Below are positions 22,850 through 33,620 of a DNA stretch of 64,000 nucleotides, piece by piece (positions within the stretch are counted from its first letter, which is position 1; every line of letters begins with the position of its first letter). Origin of the DNA: Fasciola hepatica. Taxonomy: Eukaryota > Platyhelminthes > Trematoda > Plagiorchiida > Fasciolidae. Position numbers and translations under genes: made by a program. The stretch covers positions 14,295,501-14,359,500 of the forward strand of contig CANUEZ040000116.1 in the NCBI GenBank assembly GCA_948099385.1, in the 5' to 3' direction. The notes beneath the pieces are model-generated. The model worked only from the letters and a program-made list of their open reading frames with translations. It ran no database searches and was not told the DNA's origin.

Positions 22850-23375
22850 GCTGATGCATTATATTCCTTTTTTCTGAAAGCAAAACAATCCACCCAAAGT
22901 CCATATGTTTTATCCGGTCACTTCCTTCAACATCACTCTGGCAATTACGGTCCAGATTTGTAGTCCATTTGGTTTATCACACACACTCCGCCCATATCCG
23001 GCTGCCGAACTTTGCAAACCTATTCATCGGTTGTTGTGTATTTCCTTTCTCATGCTCCATTCCGATAGATCGTCTCAGACACTTCCAATACTTGATACAT
23101 TTTTTTTCACCACATGAAGTCTTTGGTGAGAATTATCAGTATGTGAATACTTACCTGTCATTCAACCGGTCATCCCCCTTGCAAGCCACGTTTCTGCCAC
23201 TATCGTAGCTACGCACCACACGTCAATTTTTTTGTCAGTTACCAGTTTCTTGCTGATGCAATAAATTTCTCTTTTTTGAAAGCAAAAAGTTCCACTCAGA
23301 AGTCCATATGCTCTATCCGGTCACTTCTTTTACCATCAATTTGACACCTACAGTCCAGTGTGTTGTCCGTTTCGT
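22850..23375 (+). repeat. Internal direct repeat in copy C 3' UTR
   Basis: 22850-22970 recurs at 23250-23375: both contain a gctgatgca segment, a gaaagcaaaa segment, a gtccatatg segment and tatccggtcactt. The offset is about 400 bp, so a ~400-bp unit was duplicated in tandem within this copy. Confidence 0.65.
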
Positions 23376-24659
23376 TTTACAACTGGCTCAACCGATATAC
23401 GGTCACTGTGCCCCAAAATTGCTATCCTCGACCGATTTTCTTGATCTTGGCATTATGCCACAATTTTTCATCGTCTAATTTTTCATCGCAATTCCTCTCA
23501 CACATTGTAAAGCTCTATTGCTTGAATACATCTCCTTCAGGAATGTTTCTTCTTCACGATATCCAAGTATCCGTCAATCTAGTTTAGTTCTCCAACAGGA
23601 CAGTCTTCCTTCTGTAGGATTTGTGTGATTTTCTACCATTCTCCACCCACCCCACACTTTGGCAGAATAACTATGCCCACCTCCAGCCGGATCGATAGTG
23701 TCTTGCGGTCCAACCTTAATGATGGCCAGATTGGCGTTATTCGGGGATACGGAAGAAAATGGTTCGAACTGATGAAGTCATTTTTGCGGAAAATAAGAAT
23801 GGTGTTCCTACTTTTGCGGCGACTTTTGCTTAAGTTAGCCACTTCGTATATATAAGGGTTGCGCAAGGCTGTTACCCCTCAGACCTGTTGACTGTCATGG
23901 CCGTTGCACGTGCTTTCGATGATGACTGAGAGTTTCTCCAGACATGTAAAAGATGCCTATAAATTGTTCTCAAGGTTCGAGGAAGACTTTCGGTTATTTC
24001 AGCAGCAGACTTTCACCTCGTTTTACGTGTATGGGAGTGTTAGTGCTGAGAACTGGCTTCGTACGCATCCGGCTGCACTGCCGAAAAATTTCCCATATTA
24101 TCGGGTTAAATTTTGCTGCGTGCACAATCGACGCCGAAATAGGACAGCCACTAAGTTTGCGTCCACTGTCTGTCTGATGAAAAATGAGTGAGTTACAATT
24201 ACGATTTTCATTTTGCTTTGTACCAAGTAGAAACAGATAATAACTGTTTCCATTTCTAATTTACAGACAGAACACGGCAAAACATTACAACTTCGAGGGT
24301 GCTGGACGCTGTTCGATCCACCGTTATGACCGTAGAACTTCGGCACGAAAGTGTGCATGAAAGAATCATTTTGTACCACTGAACAACCATTTTTTAATAC
24401 AACTCTTATTCTTCATTCTGTCCTCCATTTTGCATTCGTTACGGAACGGGTCTGTCGGTTAGGTGCAAAGTATTACGATGTGGGTGGTTTATGTGTAGGT
24501 AGGTGCGCCTGATGGGCGTCGTGCTTCAGCTCGCGTCATTAGAGGTTGGCTTAGTTGCGGTCAGGGAAGCAAAATCGTTCAGGCAGGAGTTGATCGGCTT
24601 ATTCCAGAAAAGCAATCCCCATACGTATTGGATCTTCATTGTGGATACATATATTTTTG

Positions 24660-24823
24660 TATAGGTATATATATATATATACGTGTGTGTATATACCGAT
24701 ATATGCACACGTAAGAACATGTATAGACCCGTATACACACAAGTATATATATTCCTATATAAATATATACAGGTAAATAGATATATACACAAATATGTTT
24801 TTACGTGTGCATACATGCATATA

Positions 24824-24875
<52 letters not shown>

Positions 24876-24950
24876 AATATGTGTTCACGTGTGCACATAA
24901 AGAAATATGTACACATATATATATTTGTATATATATTTATATGGGGAATA
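24660..24950. repeat. AT-rich microsatellite with 47-bp (AT)n core
   Basis: Core (AT)n at 24827-24873, flanked by TA/CA-rich sequence. The flanks repeat one motif: acaaatatgtttttacgtgt (24788 on) and acaaatatgtgttcacgtgt (24874 on) are almost the same, showing expansion by duplication of a ~85-bp unit. Long Tyr/Ile-repeat translations across it are artefacts. Confidence 0.9.
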
Positions 24951-25396
24951 CACTAGGCCTATCTACATTATTTAGGTATACAAATACAATTGGAGCTTGT
25001 TCCTTCTTATGATCAATTCAGCTGTATAGTTCCCCGTTTTGCTGTACAATTCCCACATTTGGGTATCCGTTAGCGTGAACTGTATCTTAGCACAAATTGC
25101 TGTACTTTGACCAAAAAAGCAACTGAGTTATCGCGCACCCAATCAAATCGACGCAAAACTTTCAAATAACGAGCTGTTGGACCACAGAACGCTACCCAGC
25201 CGGACCGACCACTTGACCTTGAGTTTAAATTCACCGGGCGGTATCGCAGCAATTGACTTGAATGCCTTCTCTTAAATTCAATCGCGTTCACATAGTTGTA
25301 CAGTCCTACTGTAACTTTCATGCACCTTTCAACTGTACTGTTTGATCTTGCATTGTAGCATGCTTCGGGGTTATCCGAAATAAACTATTATTATTA

Positions 25397-25699
25397 AATG
25401 GAAACTAGATAACCAAAGATGCCGCTTTGACTCGTGCCGCTGGGAACCCAAGTAAGATCTTTCATATCATCTGGGACTGCAAGCAAGCCACGCGGCAGAA
25501 AATACCCCCAACTGCCTATCGTATTAATTAGGGTTTTCCAACACAAAACCTCTCCGGCGGATATCAACATTACAGCCAACACAAGTAACGGTTCAACCGC
25601 AATCTGCTAATATACTAGTCGTCATTTGCATCTGTCATATCTCGCCACACTGGACTGATTGACCGACACATATCCTTCACCTCGCCAGACGAATTATAC
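25397..25699. other. Spacer after copy C
   Basis: About 300 bases right of the copy C tail with no gene, repeat match or motif I can support. Confidence 0.3.
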
Positions 25700-25989
25700 C
25701 CATAGAATGTAGTACATTACCAGTATTGACGCCGAATTACACTGAGGATCAATGCGTCAATGTACATATATACATGTATATATATTTGTCAGTGAAACAG
25801 CAAAATATTTCCCAAGTCGATGTGGGGATTTTCCACTTCAGTATCTGTCGCAACAGTCCGCTTTTTCCTCGATTCGTGTCCGGCTGGAAATTGATCTTCC
25901 ACTTTTCCAAGGCCCTCCAGTTGCACTTTCACATTTCTGAATGGTACAGGTTACTGATTCTGTAATTTAATTCACCCTCATATAGACCT

Positions 25990-26525
25990 TTGTTCCTTCC
26001 ACTCTAACCAAAGCTTAAAATATACATTCATAAAGTTGGTTTCATGTCTCCTTGTTTCATAACCCATTCCCTTTCTTGAACCCGGTAGAACCGACATTCA
26101 GGGTTTGCACCAGCTTCATGGTTTGCTATTCCCTTGGTGTGCATTAGTTTCGCCGAGAGTACTTCCATACAATCTCATTTTTTTCCTACTTGAAACTTCG
26201 CTGTTCGCAGATACCCGGTAAACCGCCGTTTTTCATGGCTTGCATCATTTTCGTTGATAATGCACCTCTAGCAGCACGAGTGAACAACCTATTCGCTATC
26301 CGCGCGGTGCGCCACCGCCTAGCGCGAAATAGAAACCGGTTCAAAATTGGCGCTGAATCCATTATTAGATCCATATTAAATATCGCTGGCTATGTTTTTC
26401 TACAGCTGGCACTGTTGGCTTTTACACCTAAAATTTGTGAATATTTCATTTCACTGAGTAAAGCTGTACACCATGGTCATGTGCCTGCGCATGTTTTCTC
26501 GACCGTAGCCGAGGAAATATACCAT
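25990..26525 (+). mobile_element. LINE 3' tail fragment (class I end)
   Basis: Non-coding 3' end of a family P relative. The segment at 26310-26440 (gcgaaatagaaaccggttca, later ttgtgaata) aligns with 58995-59115, and the end at 26463-26525 carries the class I hairpin (ctcgac-cgta-gccgag, one mismatch) followed by gaaatataccatta. The left limit is uncertain and could lie anywhere between 25700 and 26200. Confidence 0.6.
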
Positions 26526-26535
26526 TACTCGGAAT

Positions 26536-26722
26536 AATCGGTTAGATTCCCAGACCGAATTTATGTTTAGTCTACGCGTAGCGCTGGACACCGAAAAACT
26601 GATCGCTCTTCTGAATCCATGTATCACTGTCGGTATAGCTTACGAGGAAAGTGTTGGATACTAACCAGAACCCTCGATAATCTCTAGGATGTGCCTTATC
26701 ATTCGCTATCGTTGTTGCCAAC
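26536..26722 (+). pseudogene. Fragment of copy A-type ORF2 C-terminus
   Basis: About 185 bases matching 9380-9560 of copy A closely (by eye above 90 percent in the core gtagcgctggacaccgaaaa to ggaaagtgttggatactaac). It covers the last ~40 codons, the stop and ~50 bases beyond. It lies directly after a class I tail, so the tail may have inserted into an A-type copy. Confidence 0.75.
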
Positions 26723-27684
26723 TTAGCCCAAACCTACCAGGTTACAATGCCCAAACCTGGGTACTTTCATGACAGAGGCCAGTGCATCTGAAATCATGTT
26801 TGAATGTATGAAATACCACTAGTTGCATGGAGGATAAACTTTTAACATTCCCAGCGCTACTTCTATTTTGGTCTCCTCCTCTGTCTTTGACCCAAGACGC
26901 AGCACCTGCCAGACTCCTCAGCCCCCGTCCAACGGTCACCTCAAATCGAATCATTAGGCAACTACCGCTAAACTTCCCTCCCCATCGCATGACCCTAGGA
27001 TCCTTTTATGTTTGGCCTATATAACATCTAATACTTAGTCTACAGAACTACAAACCATTCGTGGGTCGTCTTGATGTATCACCACAGTTTGTGCCAACAA
27101 CAGCCAACTCACATATAAAATGAAACTCGTCAAACTCGGGCCTTGTCGGAAAAGAGCGTTCAAATATGCATTCTCCTAGTGTTGAAGGCTTTCCGTGTGT
27201 CTGTTTCCCACTTGTATTCTCTTCTATAGCTAAAACCCGCGACATCACCGATGGGAAAAGGCAACAAGAATATGGTTGTTTTATGAGATGGAAAGAAGCC
27301 AACCCTGGCACTGGAGGACCTCATGGGTCACGCGTACAGAATGGTGGATGGAGGAGAAATGGGAAGTGTTCCTCACGGGAAGGAATGCTCTCTCGCCCCT
27401 CCGAATCGAAAAACAAATTACCAGAGGCACTTCTGGCTGCCAAGGCATCGGATTCATGCTCCATGCCTCTTCAATAACGGATGAATTCTACGTTACACCC
27501 ACTACCCGAACCAGGTTAAGGAATGCCTCGGAGAAAGAAACAGCTTATGGGCCAAGCCCTAAGAAGTTCTGCCCGACCATGTGCGGGATGGCAAGCATGC
27601 CGAATGGGCTATCTACACATAAACCGACCTCATTTCTGTATAAACAATTCTGGATTAGAGGTGATCCAGATGTGAAAAGTCATT
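26723..27684. other. Spacer, no gene recognised
   Basis: Nearly 1 kb. The plus-strand frame 27276-27830 is open for 184 codons, but its end runs through the tRNA-like repeat at 27685-27768, so it is not a real protein frame. No domain is recognisable in the rest. Confidence 0.3.
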
Positions 27685-27768
27685 GGCCCCGGGCGGGATT
27701 CGAACGCACGCATGGTCACCACCCTCGCTTTAGTACCGCGAGTGCTCTACCAGCTGAGCTACGAGGCC
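27685..27768 (-). tRNA. tRNA-derived repeat or degenerate tRNA (SINE head)
   Basis: Minus strand, 84 bases. Acceptor stem GGCCTCG/CGGGGCC pairs along 7 positions (with one G-T). D arm GCTC-AGCTGGTA-GAGC is perfect and carries the A box (TAGCTCAGCTGG). The B box GCGTTCGAATCC is present. The anticodon stem CTCGC/GCGAG is perfect but closes a 9-base loop (GGTACTAAA) instead of 7. The variable region is long and the T stem has a mismatch. These defects fit a tRNA-derived SINE or pseudogene better than a working tRNA, so I assign no anticodon. The internal pol III promoter looks intact. Confidence 0.65.
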
Positions 27769-28131
27769 ACGCCGGAGGACCTTCGACTTTCCCCATATGG
27801 ATCACAGTATACCCGCCCAAATTACAGTAGCACATGGCATCCACCACAGTGAACTAGCTTGTAATTTGACTGCCTACAGCAGGATTTCCCTTTGTACTAC
27901 CACCAACGCTTTGTCTATTCCGCTACGTGTGCCTTATTAAGTCTTCTCTTAAATTAGGAACCCAAAAAGCAGTACAGGTAGGAATCACTCTATAAGATGG
28001 TGCTCGTCATCAAGTACATGCCCGTAGTCAACTGCTAAATTATGACCAATTTGCCACCAAGATTCCGGGAAAACCCACCTATTTCTCCATCACCCTAATA
28101 TCTCTATCCCGACCTAAAATCATCTAGACGT
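27769..28131. other. Spacer
   Basis: About 360 bases between the tRNA-like repeat and the left end of copy D; nothing recognised. Confidence 0.3.
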
Positions 28132-28719
28132 AAAAATCAGGTTGTCCCGTTTTTTGGTTCTTTCATCTTTTAAGCTCAATTCTGTACCATTTCCAGCAGA
28201 AATGTTTATCCACATTGAAGCGTTATATTTTCAGAGCTGTTAGTTACGACCTCCCACCATGAATTCGTAACTCGTTATCGCGAACTTCCCGTTCAAACCT
28301 ACCTAAACTCAACCTTAGTGACCCTGTCTACAAATGATATATTGATTCTCGGCTGGCTCACTTCATTTAGGTATCTACCCGTACCTCGCTGTGAGTTGTT
28401 ACCTCCTCGGCCGTATAGGCTATTCAGTGCTTGGTTTGGCTTTTCTATGATACAGCCTAGTCTGGATACTCACAAAAATCCATTTGTTTTCTGTGACACC
28501 CGAAATCCCACGAGACCTTTACTAAAGCTATCACCGATAATTCGGCTGACTTTGAAATCCCAGTCCTCCAGCCCTCAGTCACTCTCCTTACACACAGTTG
28601 CACATTTAGCACATCAACCTTGATCGACCCGAGCAACTATGTTTATTTACCTAATAACATGGTGATCTGTCTACGTGCCTTTCCTTCTGAAGTGTAGCAG
28701 CCCAATAAAGCCTCCACAC

Positions 28720-29757
28720 GGGTCACACGTAACCTCCACGTCCTCTACAAACAAGGTTGCCCCTGTGTTAGACACAAAAATGTTTAATTCTGTATTCCAG
28801 CGTTATTTTACACCTGGAACGAAACGAACAATTCGAGCCCCCAAAGCGAAAAGAAACACAAACGCCGACACGACGTCAGTTGTCAATGCGTGTTTTGTAT
28901 CATTGGCCGATATATACAGCAGGGCTAAGGATGAAATCGATGATTTGGAACAGAAAATGAACAACTAGTACGCTAAACGGCAACCGAGTAAGTGCTTTAT
29001 CAAAAATTTCTCCACTGCCAATCATTGCTGAACCAATAGATCAGGCTGGCCCCAAAATCCCGTCCAAAGCCCGTCGTTAATTAGATGCAATCGTTCCGGA
29101 AACTCACAGGAGAATGAAGAATGCTAAGGGTGCTATAGTGTTAAACTTCCTGGACAAACTATCAGAGCAGTCTGTTAAAGCCAAAATACTGCATGCATGC
29201 AACATGACTCATTACGCGCTATTGTATTGGGCTGCGGAAAAGGACACCACGATACACCTGCTCTCGGCTTTTTCAGTTTTCCCAACCAATTAACAGCAGC
29301 TGAGTTTACCTGTAACTGTCAAAAAATTGCTGCGGCTATGTCACTTATAACCATCAAAATACACACCGATAAACTTCTACGAAGGGAGATGTTCCACACA
29401 CAGATGGGCAAATCAGCACCCCGCACAGGCCCTGGTCCGGCGGGACCCGTAGATGCATCGTCGCATACTCCTATGAACAAGACTTCAGCCAGAACACTTA
29501 ATACCTTTGTGGCCCGTTCGGCATCAGTGGACCTTCACCAGCCTAGTTCCCAGGATCCCAGGCAAGTTTCGTGCTATTTATCCCAGGGTAAGGCACGGTA
29601 TTCTTCCGATAAGCTGAAAGGGACATCACAAAATATACCTGTAAAACCCGTCAGGGAAAGGTTAACTGTGGTGAAAACCCAGGGCGGCAGCTCGGTAGTG
29701 AAAGATGCACTGACATTACCATTGGTGCACGTGACGCAAACAGAGACCGTAGACTAA
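28720..29757 (+). pseudogene. Copy D ORF1
   Basis: Three frame pieces. The first (open to 28968) ends in a helical acidic stretch (SRAKDEIDDLEQKMNN). The middle, near 29110-29190, gives MKNAKGAIVLNFLDKLSEQS, matching KKANNAVVFNIPDKLPLS of copy C. The third (29197-29757, 186 codons) holds FFSFPNQLTAAEFTCNCQ, equivalent to LLFQFNIEVASKEFISRQ of C, and then runs into Ser/Thr-rich sequence. Frame changes at ~28970 and ~29200 inactivate it. Confidence 0.6.
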
Positions 29758-30889
29758 GATATATCACCGACACAACCACCAGGCAAATGTCGGCACCTTG
29801 CCTTCCCACCAACCACGTCGGCTAGAATAAATAGCAAAATCCAACCTCATCGAACCCGCAGTCCCACACTTTCAGGGTCTCCCACGAATCTACCCGGAAG
29901 TTCTTCATCCCCGTCTAGTCAAAAGGTAACTGATCCACCAGTGACATCGTCTCTACGGCCTGGTACATCCACCTGGGGGCCTCATGATATGGTTGCGACA
30001 ATACAGCTGCCGCATATACCTGGAACTGTGGTGACAAAGCCCGGTAAGCACCATTCAACAGGCACGCAACCAATTGACCACCCTAGCCACCATCAACAGC
30101 TACCGCCCCTCCTCAAGAGTCAACTACCAGGCCATCACCCCACTTTACGATCCTTCACGTTCAGATGCCAGCTGTAGAGTTCGTGCGGGCATTGGGCCCC
30201 GCAGCCACAACACAGGCACCTCGCCTCAGCTCCCCCAGGCTAACAAGCCTGTAACCCTTATGAGTTTATAAACCCCTTTTGCGTTGGAGTCTTCATCGAA
30301 TCCACTGACGCCAAACCAACCCCAGACAATGTACGGAGTACCCCACCATTCCTTAGACCCCCTCTCTAATGGGTAAATCCTTTAGGTCCCTATGATAGTA
30401 ACGCACGAAATAATGACCATCGTTTCCTAGGGCAAGTTTCATCACCGTCTGTGCCATACCTCTGAAGATTCCGCACGTCAAAGTTGACAGTTGCCCATTC
30501 ATTACCTCTATTTTCGTGTGAAAATCTGTATCCAAGACCGGGGCTGGTAACGGACTATATCGTCATGCAGTCTCGCATCTCTACCCCCCTTAGAAAAGTG
30601 GAATTTTCACTAACCCAGACGCCCCAGCTACCCCTCACTTCTCAAAGGGTTCATCTAAATCAGATCCTAGTGCCACCCGACGCCATAACCTGACCAGCTC
30701 TCCTATTTCCCATAAAGCACCATATTACGAAACAGCTAACAGACTAAGCCTTCAAACTCTGGTTGCTGATTTGCTACCCGCATACGGACCTTCTAGTCAG
30801 ACCAAAAATTTAGACTATTCAGCACCACGCAACCTACTTGATCAACCGGATTCCCCAGAACTAAATACTAATAGCCGATCCATCATGAA
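29758..30889 (+). pseudogene. Copy D Pro-rich linker
   Basis: About 1.1 kb of Pro/His/Ser-rich forward translation in short frames (29941-30177, 30074-30271, 30484-30693), corresponding in position to the ORF1 C-terminal half of copies A-C. Many stops. Confidence 0.45.
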
Positions 30890-31545
30890 CTAAATTCGGC
30901 ACGTACAATATCTGGCCACTAGTCCTAATTATGATGTGACCTTGATTACTGAAACCTGGTTAACCGGTTATACACCGACGGACTAGACTTCTCTTGCAGG
31001 CTACTCTGTCTTCAGGGTAAATAGGAAAACTCGACGCAGTGGAGGTTGTTTGTCATTGGTCAAGCAGACACTTCAACACCCTCCGCTGGACTCGGTTTCC
31101 GACTCACTTTGGCTAACCGTTCACATTCCTGGCTCTCAACTCCATGCTGGGTGTGTTCACCGTCCACCAAGCGAAAATGTCTCCGGATTTCCACACCTAA
31201 TTGGTGTCTTTAAAACCTGACCTTAATGCCCTCGAGTGTGAAGGTTATTGTTGGTGACTTTATCCTGCCTAAGATAGCTTGGCCGTCTTTATCTGCATCG
31301 GCTAACCTTTCAACATTTGTACTAAGTATTACTGTAGGAAGGCGGGCACAGCATATCCGCTCTTCTACGAAGAAAAGCAGCACTTTCGGCCTCATTTTCA
31401 CCCATGGCATCCCTCACATACTTGCCTCAATCTCCCAAGGATTTCCTGGTAGTGATCACAATAGGGTTAACCGCCGCATTCTCACTCACCCATGGCCTAC
31501 TCTGAAACTGCACTGCATCAAACCTCCTCCTCTCCCTGACTGAAA
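30890..31545 (+). pseudogene. Copy D endonuclease
   Basis: Endonuclease remains: VTLITETWLTGYT (~30940, catalytic Glu kept, a stop follows), RRSGGCLSLVKQ (~31035), GVHRPPS (~31150), IVGDFILPKIAW (31238-31273, GDFN changed to GDFI) and GSDHNRVNRRI (31450-31482), where Asp-His is kept. The second half is open for 105 codons (31226-31543). Frameshifts occur near 31200. Confidence 0.65.
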
Positions 31546-31639
31546 AGTTCTCCTCGAGGTCATTCGACAGGCTGATTAGAGTAAGTTTTTTCTTTCTCAG
31601 GATTCACAGTACGCCAGTGATATTCTCTGTGCGCAGTTC

Positions 31640-33620
31640 TTCAGATGCCTTGATAGGACTACCTACCTCCCCGAGAAACGGAATAACAGGAAGTCCTTTA
31701 TCACCTCTCTGCAAACAAAGTAAGCCAAACTTCAAAAATTCATATAAATACAAGAGACCATGCAATTCTTATTCAACTTTTCTCGCCTCACTTCTGCTAT
31801 CCAAAGGCTTGAAGAAACTACACTGCCTAACCAGAAAATGGAGGCTCTGCGAAGCCAAGACAGATCTCTTCGACTGTCATTATTGTACAGGGCCAGAACC
31901 TCTAATAATCATGGATATATCCCGCACACTGTTTCAACGGACAATGTATCCGCCTCTACTCCCTTTCTATTGCCGAAGCCTTCAACTCATTCTTTGCCTC
32001 AACTATGGACCCTATTATTGAAGTTGACCATCCGCCTCTTCCCCTAGTTACAGCTTCAACTCTGTCCACAGTGGAATTTGACGCCTCAGTTATCTCCCAA
32101 CTATCGACCACTTTCAAGCCATCATCTTACTCAGGACCTGACGGCGTACAGCCCACTGCAATAGTCAAATGCGGACCTGGCTTACCTTATTTACCACTGA
32201 ATATATTTACCCTATCAATGAACTCTGGTCTGGTGCCCACAAACTGGAAATGCTCAGTCATAATCCCGCACCACAAGAAAGGCCCACTGCATGAGGTAAC
32301 AAACTACCGTCCCATTAACAATACACCTATCCTCTCTCGGCTGATGGAAAAAAACGTAAAAGAATACATTGTGGAGTACCTCTTTTACTTGGACATTATT
32401 GATCCTCAACAACATGGTTTCATTCGGTAAGATCTTGCGCAACCTGCCAACTTGATTTTTCGAACCTCAATACTGAAACGGCGGACAACGGAACGGCCCG
32501 TATAGTACTTCACTTGGATAAGTCAAAGGCATTTGACCGCGTGCCACACCCATATCTTCTGGCCAAAATCTGTCCCTTTGGCACCACTGACCCTTTACTA
32601 CCTTGGATGAATTCCTGCATTTCTGGTCGCTCTCAGGCTGTCCCAATAAACGGTTACGGTTCCAGGCCTAAACCGGTTACAAACGATGTAATATTGGGTA
32701 GCATCCTTGGTCTTCTGCTGTACCTCATGTATATAAGCGGCATAATCCTCTCGGTGCTCCAAGGCACCCCATGTTTTTACTGATGACAATAAAATCGTCC
32801 GCTTATTCAAGCCTGATGCATGGCCTCGGCTATCTTATACATCTCTGGGGATATATGTGCATTCTGCTGACGAATATGAGGTACTTACAGATAAATGCAA
32901 GCTGCCGCCAGGATCTTCGATCTTTAGTGGTTCACTCATTGCTAGCAAACAAGTAGTTCAGAACCTTGGCTTGAGCTATAACTGCACATTAAATTTCTCG
33001 GACTATTCGGCCCTCCAAGACGCTGAGGCCAGAAAGTGCCAAGGGCTAATATTTCCCTCCTTCCGACTTCGAGACTGTATTTTCTTCCTTTATGAATCTC
33101 ATGCCAGTAGTTCATCAGAATACTGCCCGCTGATCTTTTCCAGTGTGCGCAGATCAGATAAAATTGGTACCAAATCAGTTCAACGTAGTTTTACTGAGCG
33201 ACTGATTGGATAGAGCTCACCCCTCTATTAGAAAGAAGGCTGCTTATTTTTTAAACCAGACCGTTTATCGCCTCACTGTTACCATCCTTCACAGCCTGAC
33301 ATATACCTCTAATCCGTTGCGTTTTGCGCCTGTTTCTAGCTACCCGTTACGTTCTAGAATTCTTACCCTTTCAACCTCTATTGCCAGAACTAGCTTACGT
33401 TCACACTTCTTCGTCACAGTGTACTCTAACTCGTGGAATAAATTAACGTTAGAAATGAGCAGTTCCACTTCCAGCCATTGGTTTAGAAGTGCATTGGATA
33501 AACTCCTAACGGTTATCCAAACCTCACAGCTTCTGAATTTAGACATACCCGATGATCAAGCCCGCGATAAGGGTCTAGACCTTTGGATCATACAAATACC
33601 GGTGGTTTGTGACAGGTGAA
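31640..33620 (+). pseudogene. Copy D RT and C-terminal region
   Basis: Order: N-terminal part in broken frames (31640-32000), an open 141-codon piece (32005-32430) with YSGPDGVQPTAIVKCGPG, HHKKGPLHEVTNYRPINNTP and DPQQHGFI, a stop, then motif A HLDKSKAFDRVPH (32511-32549) and a weak motif B (VILGSILGLLLYL, 32689-32727). Motif C reads FTDDNKIV in another frame (~32773): both Asp are kept, the Ala is lost. The post-palm part (32857-33213) is open for 118 codons. The C-terminus (33206-33619) includes RTSLRSHFFVTVYSNSWNKL. Not functional. Confidence 0.75.

Larger units (their letters stand above)
16513..25396 (+). mobile_element. LINE family P, copy C (near full length, best preserved)
   Basis: Nearly complete element of about 8.9 kb. 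The left end is set by the motif aaaatcaggttgtccc, which also opens copies D (28132) and, in altered form, E (48071). Parts: 5' leader to 16909, ORF1 (16910-18464), ORF2 with EN (18428-19192) and RT (19294-21329), a 4-kb 3' untranslated region, the hairpin ttcgg-ggttat-ccgaa (25364-25379) and an (ATT)n tail ending near 25396. No target-site duplication is obvious. ORF1 has one nonsense codon and one frameshift; ORF2 has stops at 19190 and 20929 and a frameshift near 19290. It is dead but recently enough inactivated to serve as reference for the family. Confidence 0.85.
21330..25396 (+). other. Copy C 3' untranslated region, hairpin and (ATT)n tail
   Basis: Four kilobases without coding potential, unusually long for a LINE 3' region. 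It includes a ~150-bp block conserved in D and E (21975-22150), an internal direct repeat of about 120 bp (22850-22970 and 23250-23375), a TA-rich microsatellite (24660-24950) and the terminal hairpin plus (ATT)n (25359-25396). Some of the extra length relative to E (2.6 kb) is due to the internal duplication and the microsatellite. Confidence 0.65.

Noticed and set aside
24526..25012. Open frames on both strands encoding long Tyr-Ile repeats
   Set aside because: Translation of the (AT)n microsatellite; not proteins.
27276..27830. 184-codon plus-strand open frame
   Set aside because: Runs through the tRNA-like repeat on the opposite strand, and its composition shows no domain.
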